A stretch of DNA of 64,000 nt from Flavisolibacter amylovorans (lineage in GTDB: Bacteria > Bacteroidota > Bacteroidia > Chitinophagales > Chitinophagaceae), in contig NZ_BAABGY010000007.1 of the NCBI RefSeq assembly GCF_039541815.1, positions 186,001-250,000 of the forward strand, read 5' to 3'. Position numbers and translations under genes: made by a program. A model generated the notes under the pieces. The model searched no databases, had not been told where the DNA came from, and saw nothing but the letters and a program-made list of their open reading frames with translations. Shown piece by piece: positions 50,116 through 59,588 of the stretch; the first letter of the stretch is position 1; each line of letters begins with the position of its first letter.

Positions 50116-51645
50116 ATGCAAACAGTGACCCGCCTCTTGTTGGTGTGGATGGCGCTGGGCATTGCCCACACGGTGCAGGCACAGGCCGGCAAGCGGAAAA
50201 AGCCCAATATCATCCTGATCTATACCGATGACCTCGGATATGGCGACGTGAGCAGCTACGGCACTTCGGCCATTCCGACACCCAATATCGACCGGCTGGC
50301 GAAGCAGGGCGTGCGGTTCACCAATGCCCATGCTACCGCGGCTACCTGCACGCCTTCGCGCTATTCGCTGCTGACGGGCAAATATGCCTGGCGGAAAGAG
50401 GGGACGGGAATCGCACCGGGCGATGCAAAGCTGCTGATACCGGTTACCACCACCACACTTCCCGGAATGCTGCAGAAAGCCGGGTACCGCACCGCGGTGG
50501 TAGGAAAATGGCACCTGGGACTTGGCGACGAGAAAGGGCCCGACTGGAACGGGAAGATCGCACCGGGTCCCTTGGAGATCGGGTTCAACTACTCATTCCT
50601 GATACCGGCCACCGGCGACCGGGTGCCCTGCGTCTTTGTCGAGAATCACCGGGTGCAGAACCTGAGCAAGGACGACCCGATCACCGTCAGCTACAAGACA
50701 CCGGTAGATCCGGCTGCCCCGACGGGCAAAGGAAATCCAGAGATCCTGCGGCTGCACCCTTCGCACGGGCACGACATGACGATCGTCAATGGTATCAGTC
50801 GGATCGGGTACATGAGCGGCGGCAAGTCGGCGTTGTGGAGGGATGAGGACTTCGCGGATGTGCTCGTACAAAAAGCGGCTGCCTTCATCAGTGAGCAGAA
50901 GGCTAACCCGTTCTTCCTCTACTTCTCAACGCACGACATACATGTGCCCCGGATCGCGCACGAACGCTTTGCCAATAAAAGCGGGTTCGGTCCGAGGGGC
51001 GACGTATTGCTGCAGCTGGATTGGACCGTTGGGCAGATCGAAGAAATACTGAAAAGAAACGGGCTGCTGGAAAATACGCTCGTCATTTTTACCAGCGACA
51101 ACGGGCAGGTGGTCGACGACGGGTACAAAGACGAGGCGGTGGACCGGCTGGGTGGTCACCGGCCCGGCGGCATCTACCGGGGTGGTAAATACAGCGCCTT
51201 CGAGGCCGGAACGAGGGTTCCGTTCATCGTAAGCTGGAAAGGAACGATCGGCTCCGGAAAAGTGAACGATGCCCTGTTCAGCCAGGTCGACCTGTATGCA
51301 TCGCTGGCGGCCCTGGCTGGCGTAGCCGTCGACAACGGCCAGGCTCCGGACAGTAAGAACAGCCTGCCGGTTCTGTTGAACCAAAGTCAGCAGCCACGGG
51401 CGTTTCTGGTGGAGCAATCGCTCCATTCCACGCTCTCGCTTCTCGTCGGGCACTGGAAGTACATCGAGCCTTCGAAGGGGCCGAGAATAAACAAGGAAAC
51501 GAACACGGAATTGGGCAACCTGCCGGAGCCGCAACTCTACAACCTGGCCGAAGACCCGGGCGAAACCACGAACCTCGCTGCGTCGCATGCTGGTAAAGTA
51601 GCGGAGATGAAAGCCCTGCTCGAAAACATCAGGCAGAACAGGTAG
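50116..51645 (+). CDS. Exported sulfatase (S1 family), second of the locus
   Basis: The 509-residue product starts MQTVTRLLLVWMALGIAHTV (signal peptide), 4 bases after the GH2 stop. The metal site is NIILIYTDDLGYGDVSSYG, the active-site motif TAATCTPSRYSLLTGKY places formylglycine at Cys78, and GKWHLGLGDEKGPDW and FTSDNGQVVDDGY follow. An upstream in-frame extension overlapping the GH2 gene is rejected because the signal peptide begins at 50116. It is a paralogue, not a duplicate, of the sulfatase at 41023, so it probably acts on a different sulfate position. Confidence 0.93.
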   Translation: MQTVTRLLLVWMALGIAHTVQAQAGKRKKPNIILIYTDDLGYGDVSSYGTSAIPTPNIDRLAKQGVRFTNAHATAATCTPSRYSLLTGKYAWRKEGTGIAPGDAKLLIPVTTTTLPGMLQKAGYRTAVVGKWHLGLGDEKGPDWNGKIAPGPLEIGFNYSFLIPATGDRVPCVFVENHRVQNLSKDDPITVSYKTPVDPAAPTGKGNPEILRLHPSHGHDMTIVNGISRIGYMSGGKSALWRDEDFADVLVQKAAAFISEQKANPFFLYFSTHDIHVPRIAHERFANKSGFGPRGDVLLQLDWTVGQIEEILKRNGLLENTLVIFTSDNGQVVDDGYKDEAVDRLGGHRPGGIYRGGKYSAFEAGTRVPFIVSWKGTIGSGKVNDALFSQVDLYASLAALAGVAVDNGQAPDSKNSLPVLLNQSQQPRAFLVEQSLHSTLSLLVGHWKYIEPSKGPRINKETNTELGNLPEPQLYNLAEDPGETTNLAASHAGKVAEMKALLENIRQNR

Positions 51646-51687
51646 CATTTTCAAAACAAGATTTCTGATCATAACCGGCTGACCCGA

Positions 51688-52821
51688 GTGAAGCATTTCC
51701 ATCCAGTATATGTATTCGTGTTTTGGATATTGATCGCCGGTGCTCCGGCCTGTCAGGCCGACCGACGAGACCAACAGGCTCTGGCAACGCACGATTCCAC
51801 TGTTTCGTGTATGGCCGCACCCGCGCGGTTTGCAGGCGGACCCGTTCCCATGGATCTGGCCCAGGGAAACGATACCTCTATTGCGGGAATGGTCCTGATA
51901 CCTGCCGGAAGCTTCGACATGGGCGGTGACAACAGCCAGGCCTCCGCCGACGAGTTCCCGAAGCATCGGGTGCAGGTATCTGCATTTTATATGGATGCCA
52001 CGGAGGTCACCAACGCACAGTTCCGGGCGTTTGTTGCCGCAACCGGCTATATCACTACCGCTGAACAAAGGCCGGTTTGGGAAGAGCTGAAGAAAACCCT
52101 CCCAGCCGGCGCGCAACGACCACCCGACAGCATTATGGTGGCGGCTTCATTGGTCTTCCGGCCCGGCAACGGCCCTGTTGACCTCAACGATTTTTCGCGT
52201 TGGTGGAGTTGGGTGCCCGGCGCCGATTGGCGGCATCCGCAAGGACCAGGAAGCTCCATCGACGGAAAAGAGGAGTACCCGGTGGTACATGTGAGCTGGT
52301 TCGATGCCCTTGCCTATTGCAAGTGGGCAGGCAAGCGGTTGCCGACCGAAGCGGAATGGGAGTATGCCGCGAGGGGAGGGCAGGAAAGCCAGGTCTATCC
52401 CTGGGGTAACGAGCACGTGCATGCCGGTGCACCGAAGGCCAACAGCTGGGAAGGGAAGTTTCCCTATCTCAACGAGCAGCGGGATGGCTACGTCACCTCG
52501 GCCCCGGTAAAACGCTACACGCCCAACAAACTGGGCTTGTACGATATGGCAGGCAATGTATGGGAGTGGTGCAACGACTGGTACGCGGCAGACCATTACC
52601 AAGCGCTGTCGGGCCGGACAAGCGTAAACCCCGCCGGCCCGGAAAAAAGCCACGACCCGCAGGATCCTTACGCTGCAAAAAGGGTCTTACGCGGCGGGAG
52701 CTTTTTGTGCAACGACAGCTACTGCTCCGGCTACCGCGTGGCCCGCAGAATGAAAAGCAGTCCGGATACGGGCCTCGAGCATACGGGCTTCCGGTGCGTG
52801 AAGGATGTGGTGACGAAGTAG
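51688..52821 (+). CDS. Formylglycine-generating enzyme (SUMF1/FGE type) with export signal
   Basis: The 377-residue protein has a GTG start and an N-terminal hydrophobic stretch FVFWILIAGAPAC that reads as a signal or lipoprotein signal. Residues about 65-375 match human SUMF1 block by block: FYMDATEVTNAQF, PGADWRHPQGPGS, VVHVSWFDALAYCKWAGKRL, PTEAEWEYAARGG, and RGGSFLCNDSYCSGYRVA with the two copper-binding cysteines Cys341 and Cys346. It should oxidise the sulfatase cysteine (CxPSR) to formylglycine. The neighbours are C-type sulfatases, so substrate and enzyme are encoded together. The export signal is unusual, since maturation normally precedes export. Confidence 0.85.
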   Translation: MKHFHPVYVFVFWILIAGAPACQADRRDQQALATHDSTVSCMAAPARFAGGPVPMDLAQGNDTSIAGMVLIPAGSFDMGGDNSQASADEFPKHRVQVSAFYMDATEVTNAQFRAFVAATGYITTAEQRPVWEELKKTLPAGAQRPPDSIMVAASLVFRPGNGPVDLNDFSRWWSWVPGADWRHPQGPGSSIDGKEEYPVVHVSWFDALAYCKWAGKRLPTEAEWEYAARGGQESQVYPWGNEHVHAGAPKANSWEGKFPYLNEQRDGYVTSAPVKRYTPNKLGLYDMAGNVWEWCNDWYAADHYQALSGRTSVNPAGPEKSHDPQDPYAAKRVLRGGSFLCNDSYCSGYRVARRMKSSPDTGLEHTGFRCVKDVVTK

Positions 52822-52863
52822 CCGGCGAGCCAATTTTATGACCAGACTTAAACGTTCAAACAG

Positions 52864-54012
52864 ATGCGCACAAGAGGATTCTATTTCGGTGTTATGGCGG
52901 TGTTGATGGCGCTGGCCTCCTGTTCCGTGCAAAAAAACGCGGCCCGGCAAACCATGGGCACGTCGAAAGAAGAGGTGTTGGGCATCATCCGGCAGGTAAA
53001 TGATCATTGGCAGGCAGGCAATTCGCCGAAGCAGCGATCGTTCTGGGATGTGGCGGCCTACCACACCGGCAATATGGAGGCCTATTTCCTTACCAGGGAA
53101 GAGGCCTACCGGAGGTATTCCGAAGAATGGGCAACCCACAACGAATGGAAAGGAGCGAAGAGTGATAACAAGTCGGAATGGAAATTCACGTACGGGGAGA
53201 AGGACGACTACGTGCTGTTTGGCGACTGGCAGATCTGCTTTCAGACCTATGTCGATCTCTATACCCTTCAACCGGATTCGACCAGGGTGGCCCGGGCACG
53301 GGAGGTGATGGAATACCAGATGAGCACAGCCCGCAACGACTACTGGTGGTGGGCCGACGGGCTGTACATGGTGATGCCGGTGATGACGAAGCTCCATAAG
53401 CTCACCGGCAACCCTCTCTACCTCGAGAAGCTTCACGAATATTTCACCTATGCCAACAGCATCATATACGACCCTGAAGCGAAGCTGTATTATCGCGATG
53501 CCAAATACGTTTATCCGAAGCATAAGAGCACCGGCGGAAAGAAAGATTTCTGGGCGCGTGGAGATGGATGGGTATTTGCCGGCCTGGCCAAGGTGCTGCG
53601 CGACCTACCCGCTACGGACAAGCACCGCGACGAATATATTGCGAAGTACAAAGGTATGGCCGTGGCCATCAGGGCAACGCAGCAACCGGGAGGCTACTGG
53701 ACACGCAGCCTGCTGGATTCGGCGCATGCACCCGGTCCCGAAACAAGCGGTACCGCGTTCTTCACCTATGGCTTGCTCTGGGGCGTCAATAACGGCTACT
53801 TAGAGGCAAAAGACTACCTGCCGGTTGTACAGCGAAGCTGGAACTACCTCTCCCGCACGGCACTCCAGGCCGGCGGCAAAGTGGGATACGTGCAGCCGAT
53901 CGGCGAACGGGCCATCCCGGGACAGGTCGTGAATCAAAACTCCACGTCGAATTTCGGCGTAGGCGCCTTTCTCCTGGCCGCCTGCGAAATGTATCGTTTT
54001 CTGGAGCGATAA
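52864..54012 (+). CDS. GH88/GH105-type unsaturated uronyl hydrolase, lipoprotein
   Basis: The 382-residue product starts MRTRGFYFGVMAVLMALASC (lipobox LASC). The alpha/alpha-barrel pattern of the YteR family is present: DYWWWADGLYMVMPVM with the likely catalytic Asp165, KKDFWARGDGWVFAGLAKVL, and ETSGTAFFTYGLLWGVN near the C-terminus. Members remove 4,5-unsaturated uronic acids left by polysaccharide lyases. That implies that a lyase acts before it, and that the polysaccharide contains uronic acid. It lies 42 bases after the formylglycine-generating enzyme gene. Confidence 0.88.
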   Translation: MRTRGFYFGVMAVLMALASCSVQKNAARQTMGTSKEEVLGIIRQVNDHWQAGNSPKQRSFWDVAAYHTGNMEAYFLTREEAYRRYSEEWATHNEWKGAKSDNKSEWKFTYGEKDDYVLFGDWQICFQTYVDLYTLQPDSTRVARAREVMEYQMSTARNDYWWWADGLYMVMPVMTKLHKLTGNPLYLEKLHEYFTYANSIIYDPEAKLYYRDAKYVYPKHKSTGGKKDFWARGDGWVFAGLAKVLRDLPATDKHRDEYIAKYKGMAVAIRATQQPGGYWTRSLLDSAHAPGPETSGTAFFTYGLLWGVNNGYLEAKDYLPVVQRSWNYLSRTALQAGGKVGYVQPIGERAIPGQVVNQNSTSNFGVGAFLLAACEMYRFLER

Positions 54013-54063
54013 CCGGCTCAGGGCATCAGCTTGGGCTTTCGGTAAACCAAAGACTATTAGAAC

Positions 54064-54936
54064 ATGGGAGCGATCATGAACATAGCAAGGGCCCTGTTCC
54101 TGGGTAGCATCGTAGTGGCGCAAAGCGGTTGCCGGCCGATCGGCGGCAGCGCCCATACGGAGACAGCATTCCGGGGCGAAGGCTACCGGTTGGTGTGGGC
54201 CGACGAATTCAACCGGGAAGGGAAACCGGATGCCAGCAACTGGCGTTACGAAAAGGGTTTTGTGCGCAATGACGAAGCGCAGTGGTACACCGAGGAAAAC
54301 GCCTGGTGTGCCAACGGACTGCTGGTGATCGAAGGAAGAAAAGCAAGCCTGCCAAACCCGCTTTATGAAGAGGGCAGCCAGGACTGGCGCAAGCGGCGAA
54401 AGTCGATCGATTACACGGCGTCCAGTATTCATACCAATGGTAAACATGCGTGGCAGTACGGGCGCTTTGTGATGCGGGGACGAATCGACATCGGCCCCGG
54501 CCTGTGGCCGGCGTGGTGGACGCTTGGTACATCGGGCCGCTGGCCGGCGAACGGGGAGATCGACATCATGGAATATTACAGCGGCAAGCTGCTGGCCAAT
54601 GTGGCCTGTCTCGGGCCCGATCGGAAAGCCGAGTGGTACAGTAATACTTTTAATACCGACTCCCTGGGCGGAGCGGCCTGGGCGTCGCGGTTTCACGTGT
54701 GGCGGATGGACTGGGACTCCTCGGCCATCGAACTGTACGTCGACGATCAACTCCTCAACCGGGTGGAACTGGACAAGCTGGTGAACAAAGACGGCAGTGG
54801 GGTCAATCCGTTCCGGCAGCCGCATTACCTGCTGCTGAACCTGGCGATGGGCGGACAACGCGGAGGTCCCATGAACGCCACGCGATTTCCGAACCGCTTC
54901 GAAGTCGACTACGTTCGCGTATACCAGAAGCCATAG
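54064..54936 (+). CDS. GH16 endo-glycanase, lipoprotein
   Basis: The 290-residue product has a lipoprotein signal (ALFLGSIVVAQSGC) and a GH16 jelly-roll domain. The catalytic signature is Glu165-Ile-Asp167-Ile-Met-Glu170 (NGEIDIMEYY), with the preceding WPAWWTLGTSGRWP and late MDWDSSAIELYVDDQ in the expected order. The family cleaves internal beta-linked galactans or glucans (agarose, carrageenan, laminarin types); subfamily cannot be set by eye. An alternative ATG four codons in is possible. It is the last gene of the co-directional block before a gap. Confidence 0.92.
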   Translation: MGAIMNIARALFLGSIVVAQSGCRPIGGSAHTETAFRGEGYRLVWADEFNREGKPDASNWRYEKGFVRNDEAQWYTEENAWCANGLLVIEGRKASLPNPLYEEGSQDWRKRRKSIDYTASSIHTNGKHAWQYGRFVMRGRIDIGPGLWPAWWTLGTSGRWPANGEIDIMEYYSGKLLANVACLGPDRKAEWYSNTFNTDSLGGAAWASRFHVWRMDWDSSAIELYVDDQLLNRVELDKLVNKDGSGVNPFRQPHYLLLNLAMGGQRGGPMNATRFPNRFEVDYVRVYQKP

Positions 54937-55101
54937 GGAATGCTTCGAAAATCAAGAGGAACCCCGTTTAGCTTCTTTTTGATTCGCCGCGAAGCCTGTG
55001 CAACAGTCGCATCCGGCGTACATGAACGCCCGTGCAAAAGAAAGTCCCCTAGAAAGAGGACCCGGCAACGATTGCTTTGAAAAGTGGAAAAGTGATGGTG
55101 T

Positions 55102-55452
55102 CTAACATACAGCTAATCTTCTTATGATCGTCTCCCTGCCCTGTACGATCGTGATCTGGTAAGATCCCCTGCCCAGGCCATCGTTCAGTCTTACCGCAAC
55201 ATTATTCGCCCGATTCAGCTTTCTGCTAAGGATCAATGTTCCACACGCATCGGAAATGCTCACCTCGATTTCTCCTTTGATAGCTGCGCTGGCGTTCAGG
55301 GCAAATATGCAAGGACTATCCGCGATGACCGGGAACGGATAAAATAGTAGCGGGTCGTCGTCAGAAAGAAGCGGTGCGGCGGCTGTTTCATGTCCGGACC
55401 TGTCGGCGGGTTCCTGGTGCAGCAGCGGGTCGGTCATAGGTGTTGCTTTCAT
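55102..55452 (-). CDS. Stand-alone T9SS sorting-tail-like protein
   Basis: The 116-residue frame (opposite to the surrounding genes) has no signal peptide. Residues about 30-115 follow the pattern of T9SS type A sorting domains: a proline-rich start (LLFYPFPVIADSP), alternating strands (EIEVSISDACGTLILSRKLN), G-rich turn and final YQITIVQGRETIIRRLAV. The classical YPNP is degraded to YPFP. It may be the remnant of a larger secreted protein lost by deletion, or a rare free tail. The frame is not certain to be expressed. Confidence 0.4.
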   Translation of the reverse strand: MKATPMTDPLLHQEPADRSGHETAAAPLLSDDDPLLFYPFPVIADSPCIFALNASAAIKGEIEVSISDACGTLILSRKLNRANNVAVRLNDGLGRGSYQITIVQGRETIIRRLAVC

Positions 55453-55976
55453 AACGATCGTATCGGCAAATGATCATCGGTTCTTACAGGCCCGGGGACT
55501 GTGCCCTTTAGCACTTGAGCCTGGGACTGCTGTTCTGGTCTCAACGCGTTCTCTAAACGGGCATGCGGAATTTTTATCAATTGATCCGATAAAGCTATCC
55601 GGCTTCCTCATTTTGCGGAGGGGGCAAACAAGTTAAAAAATGGGGGCTGTTGTATTTTTCAGGCCACCAAGTCCAGATGATTGCCGACCGGTATCCACTT
55701 CGCGCACAGCAGCTGTTCCCTAAAGCGGGCATCTTCCGGCGGGTTCCCCGGCCTGTGTGGGAGCGGGGCCTGTTCTTGACACAACAGTACCTGTTTATTG
55801 CGCGGCTCGCAGGCCCGCCGCTGACGAGTCCGGTTTAGCTTTACCCCATCCAGCAAAGGAACAAGCTGCCGGAGCAAAACCAGCCTGCAACCAGGGCCAC
55901 CGGCAGTCACATTTTCCCTGCAACTTTGAACCGGGACCGAGAATTTAGTGGCTCCATCAACAAACTGCTTCCGACC
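55453..55976. other. Gap before the beta-helix gene
   Basis: About 0.5 kb without a supported gene. A CAACTTTG at 55921-55928 resembles a -7 box and lies 49 bases before the beta-helix ATG. I see no repeats or RNA genes. Confidence 0.5.
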
Positions 55977-57656
55977 ATGAATACGATGCGCAGCGCCGGG
56001 CGCCGGCAACCGCTGACCAGGTGGCTCGCTTTACTGCTGCTCCTGCTGCAGCAGCAGGACGCCGGGGCCACGAACTACTATATCAATTCGGTGCTCGGTA
56101 ACGACGCCAATAAGGCCACGCACCAACGTAGCCCGTGGAAAACGACGGCTCCTTTGAAGCAGGTTCAACTGAAGCCCGGCGACTCGGTGCTGTTTGCGAC
56201 GGGACAATCCTTCACCGGTATGTTGTACCTGGAAAATGTAGTGGCCCGCGAAAAGAGACCGGTGGTGATCGGCAGCTATTTCTTTGGCGGGAGCAAACGC
56301 CGGCCCGTGCTGGACGCCGGCGATTCGTTGTACACGATACTGGTGCGCCACTCGTCGTACCTGAAGATCACCGGACTTGAGATCACGGCCCGCGTTCCGT
56401 ACGGAGGGGTGCATCCGGCCGGCACCAACCTGATGCGCTGCGGCATCCTGGTGGAGCTCACGAGAAACGAGCAGCACCGCAACATCGAGCTCGACAACCT
56501 GTTGATCCACGACGTGTATTTCCATCCACTCGGGTTCAGGCGTTCGGCAGAAGAGATCAGGACAGCCAATGGCACGCAAAGCTATGGCTGGGGCGTGCGG
56601 TTCATCAACAACAGCACCGGCGGAAAGCTAACCCACATCAAGGTCACCAATACGGAGATCTACAACGTCAGTCATACCGGGCTCAAGTTTACCGCGCCCG
56701 CCGGCGGGCTGCAGCACGTAGTGGTCGCCCATTGCAGGGTGCGCCACACCGGGGGGCCAGGCATGCAGTTATCCGGGGTCACCGGCGGGCATCTCCATCA
56801 CAACAGAATCGACCATTCCGGCTCGGTGCAGGATAGCCGCAACTGGGGGCGGGGTAGTGGCTTGTGGACCTGGAGCTGCAGCAACATCCTGATCGAGCAC
56901 AACCGGTTTGAGCATGCCAACGGACCCGGCGATTCGGCCGGCGTGCACATCGACTTCAACTGCAGCGACGTGATCGTACAATATAATTTCAGCGCAAACA
57001 ATGCGGGTGGATTCTGCGAGATCCTCGGTAACAACTACAACTGCGCCTACCGGTACAACATCAGCGTGAACGACGGGTTCCGCATCAAAGGGCAGAACGG
57101 CGCATTCCAGGAGGGCAAGGTGTTCTGGCTAAGCGGCTACCAGGGCGAAAAGAAAACGCCACATGGACCTTTCAATAGCTATTTCTACAACAATACCGTT
57201 TTCGTGGATACGACGATCACGCCGAAGATCTCGATCAGCAGCAGCGCCAGGGGCATCCTGATCGCCAACAACCTGTTCTACTTCGGGAGGGATGCGATCA
57301 TTGTTACCGGCGACCAGAAGAAGAATGAGGCCGCCAGTCAATATGCAGCGGACGTGGTATTCACAAACAATTTTTTCCTGCGGAGGTCGGCATGGCCGGA
57401 GCAGCTGTTCGTGGATAGCCTGCCCTCGATCGGTCCGCTGAAGTTCGTCAAGAGCGGCGGACTTGATCCGGAGCACTATATACCCGTCGATGGGTCGCTC
57501 ATAAAGGACAAAGGGATCATGATCCGGAAAATACCCGGCGACAGCAAAGGGCTGTTCCCCGGACTGCACGTAGCGCGCGACTTTCTCGGCAACCCGGTAA
57601 GCGGGTTGCCCGATATCGGGGCCATCGAGCTGTACTCAAAACCTAAGCGCAGGTAA
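55977..57656 (+). CDS. Secreted right-handed beta-helix protein (candidate polysaccharide lyase)
   Basis: The 559-residue protein starts at the ATG at 55977 with a signal peptide (LTRWLALLLLLLQQQDAGAT). After NYYINSVLGNDANKATHQ comes a DUF1565/Right-handed beta-helix fold with many short N/H/G turns (HCRVRHTGGPGMQLSGVTGG; HLHHNRIDHSGS; NILIEHNRFEHANG). Such proteins include polysaccharide lyases and epimerases. With an uronyl hydrolase in the same locus, a lyase role is attractive, but no catalytic residues can be named. An upstream TTG start is possible. Confidence 0.7.
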   Translation: MNTMRSAGRRQPLTRWLALLLLLLQQQDAGATNYYINSVLGNDANKATHQRSPWKTTAPLKQVQLKPGDSVLFATGQSFTGMLYLENVVAREKRPVVIGSYFFGGSKRRPVLDAGDSLYTILVRHSSYLKITGLEITARVPYGGVHPAGTNLMRCGILVELTRNEQHRNIELDNLLIHDVYFHPLGFRRSAEEIRTANGTQSYGWGVRFINNSTGGKLTHIKVTNTEIYNVSHTGLKFTAPAGGLQHVVVAHCRVRHTGGPGMQLSGVTGGHLHHNRIDHSGSVQDSRNWGRGSGLWTWSCSNILIEHNRFEHANGPGDSAGVHIDFNCSDVIVQYNFSANNAGGFCEILGNNYNCAYRYNISVNDGFRIKGQNGAFQEGKVFWLSGYQGEKKTPHGPFNSYFYNNTVFVDTTITPKISISSSARGILIANNLFYFGRDAIIVTGDQKKNEAASQYAADVVFTNNFFLRRSAWPEQLFVDSLPSIGPLKFVKSGGLDPEHYIPVDGSLIKDKGIMIRKIPGDSKGLFPGLHVARDFLGNPVSGLPDIGAIELYSKPKRR

Positions 57657-57795
57657 CAATGTTGTTGCTGATCAGGGCGCTGTTCGCGCTGCCAACGGAT
57701 GCAGGCCGGAAGCGTGGGAACGTCGTAGGCCCCTCCGAAAATCGTTAGGGAGCGCGGCAACGACGCCGTGGAAGCACTCAACCAAATGCATATAT

Positions 57796-59315
57796 ATGTG
57801 GAAGCCCGTTTTGTTATTACTGTTGGTTGCGCTGACCGCTGCCCGGGCGGGGGCGCAGGGCAATACCCGTGCGCCCAACGTGATCGTGCTCCTGGCCGAC
57901 GACCTTGGCTGGAAGGACCTGGGTTGTTATGGAAGCAGCTTTTATGAAACACCCAACCTCGACAGGCTGGCAGCGGCCGGCACCCGGTTCACACAAGCGT
58001 ATGCCACCAGCCCCGTGTGCAGCCCTACCCGCGCCAGCATCCTCACCGGCAAGTACCCGGTGAGAACGGGGGTTACCGATTGGATCCGCGGCCGGCAGGA
58101 GGCAGGAGTGGCTCGGCCTTTCGAAAAGCTGGTGGCCCAACAAACAGCCTATCAACTTGCGCTGGAGGAGAAAACCTTGGCGGAAACCGCACGGGAACAA
58201 GGGTACCAGACTTTTTTTGCCGGCAAGTGGCACCTGGGCGAAGAGGAAGCGTACTGGCCCGCGGCGCAGGGTTTCCAGGTCAACAAAGGCGGGTGGAGCA
58301 ACGGCGCCCCGACAGGAAGGATCAACGACAGCACGGGCGGCTTTTTCACGCCCTACGCCAACCCGACGCTCACCGACGGCCCCGCTGGCGAATACCTTAC
58401 CGACCGCTGACCGCGGAGTCGCTGCAGTTTATCGAAGAGCACAAGCAACAGCCTTTTCTGCTGTTCTATTCCTTATACGCCGTGCATAACCCGCTGCAGG
58501 CGCCTAAGCCGTTGATCGCGAAATATGCCGCGCGGCAAAAAGCGCTGGGGATTCCGGCCAACGACCGCTTTGCGAAGGATGAAGACTGGATGCGGCACGA
58601 AAGCGGGTGGCGTCGTAGGCGGGTGCAGGACCACCCTGCGTATGCGGCCATGATCGAGAACATGGACTGGAACATCGGCCGCCTGATCGACAAGCTCCGC
58701 GCTTCCGGGCTCGATAGCAATACGCTGGTGATCTTTACGTCGGACAACGGCGGGCTCAGCACGGCCGAGGGAAGCCCCACCACCAACGCGCCGTTGCGCG
58801 CCGGCAAAGGCTGGCTGTATGAAGGTGGGATCCGTGTGCCCCTCATCGTGTATTGGAAGGGCAGGGCCGAAGCGGGCGCCGTGTCGGAGCTACCTGTAAA
58901 CAGCGCCGACCTGTTCACGACCATTGCAAAGGCCATCAACGCCCGGAACCGGAAAGGAACGGGCATCGATGGCGAGGACCTGTTTGAGCTGCTCACCCGG
59001 CCCGGAGCGTCCAAAAGCCGTCCGCTTTTCTGGCACTACCCGCACTACAGCAACCAGGGCGGCAGGCCCGGCGCGGCGATCCGGGAAGGTGCGTTCAAGC
59101 TTGTTTATCATTACGAAGAAGATGCGATAGAACTGTTCAACATCGATGCGGATATCGCTGAAAAAAAGGACCTTGCCACTACCCACCGGCGCATCGCCGG
59201 CAGGCTGAAGCGGAAGCTGTTTCAATGGCTGGATGCGCACCGTGCGGCCCGGCCAGCAAAGAACCCGGGTTACGTAGCGAATCCGGCGTCCGCAGCGAAA
59301 CCGCTTCCGAAGTGA
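57796..59315 (+). pseudogene. Exported sulfatase (S1 family) interrupted by a -1 frameshift
   Basis: The frame from 57796 encodes a signal peptide (MWKPVLLLLLVALTAARAGA), the metal site VIVLLADDLGWKDLGCYG and the active-site motif VCSPTRASILTGKY (Cys75), then hits TGA at 58408-58410. The sulfatase sequence resumes in the -1 frame at 58407 (LTAESLQFIEEHKQQPFLLF) and runs to 59315 with IFTSDNGGLSTAEGSPT and the C-terminal region. One missing base at about 58402-58407 (GACCGC-CTGACC expected) explains it. Without the shift the protein would be about 506 residues. It is either a real frameshift pseudogene or a sequencing error; no slippery heptamer is present. Confidence 0.85.
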
Positions 59316-59588
59316 CCGTATTTGTACAAATTGGAAAAACCGGTAAATTTCTGCTGGCTGCCGTTGCCCGGGCCTTCTTGCACCCGCTTCCGGTTCGTTC
59401 TTTTTGGGCGCCGAAGGTCGTTCGCAAGCGGCGGTTTCAGTGAGGAGCCGACACGCGCCGTGCGCCGCCGTTTGCCGGGCCCAATGCTGAATGAAACGCA
59501 CCGTATTATTGAATCGGACGCCGACCTGCCTTATCAATGAATAATGCGTACTTAGACCAACCATTACCGAACAACTAAAACTTCCACG

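Noticed and set aside
58400..58412. Programmed -1 frameshift in the sulfatase
   Set aside because: No slippery heptamer or following stem was seen; a missing base is the simpler explanation.
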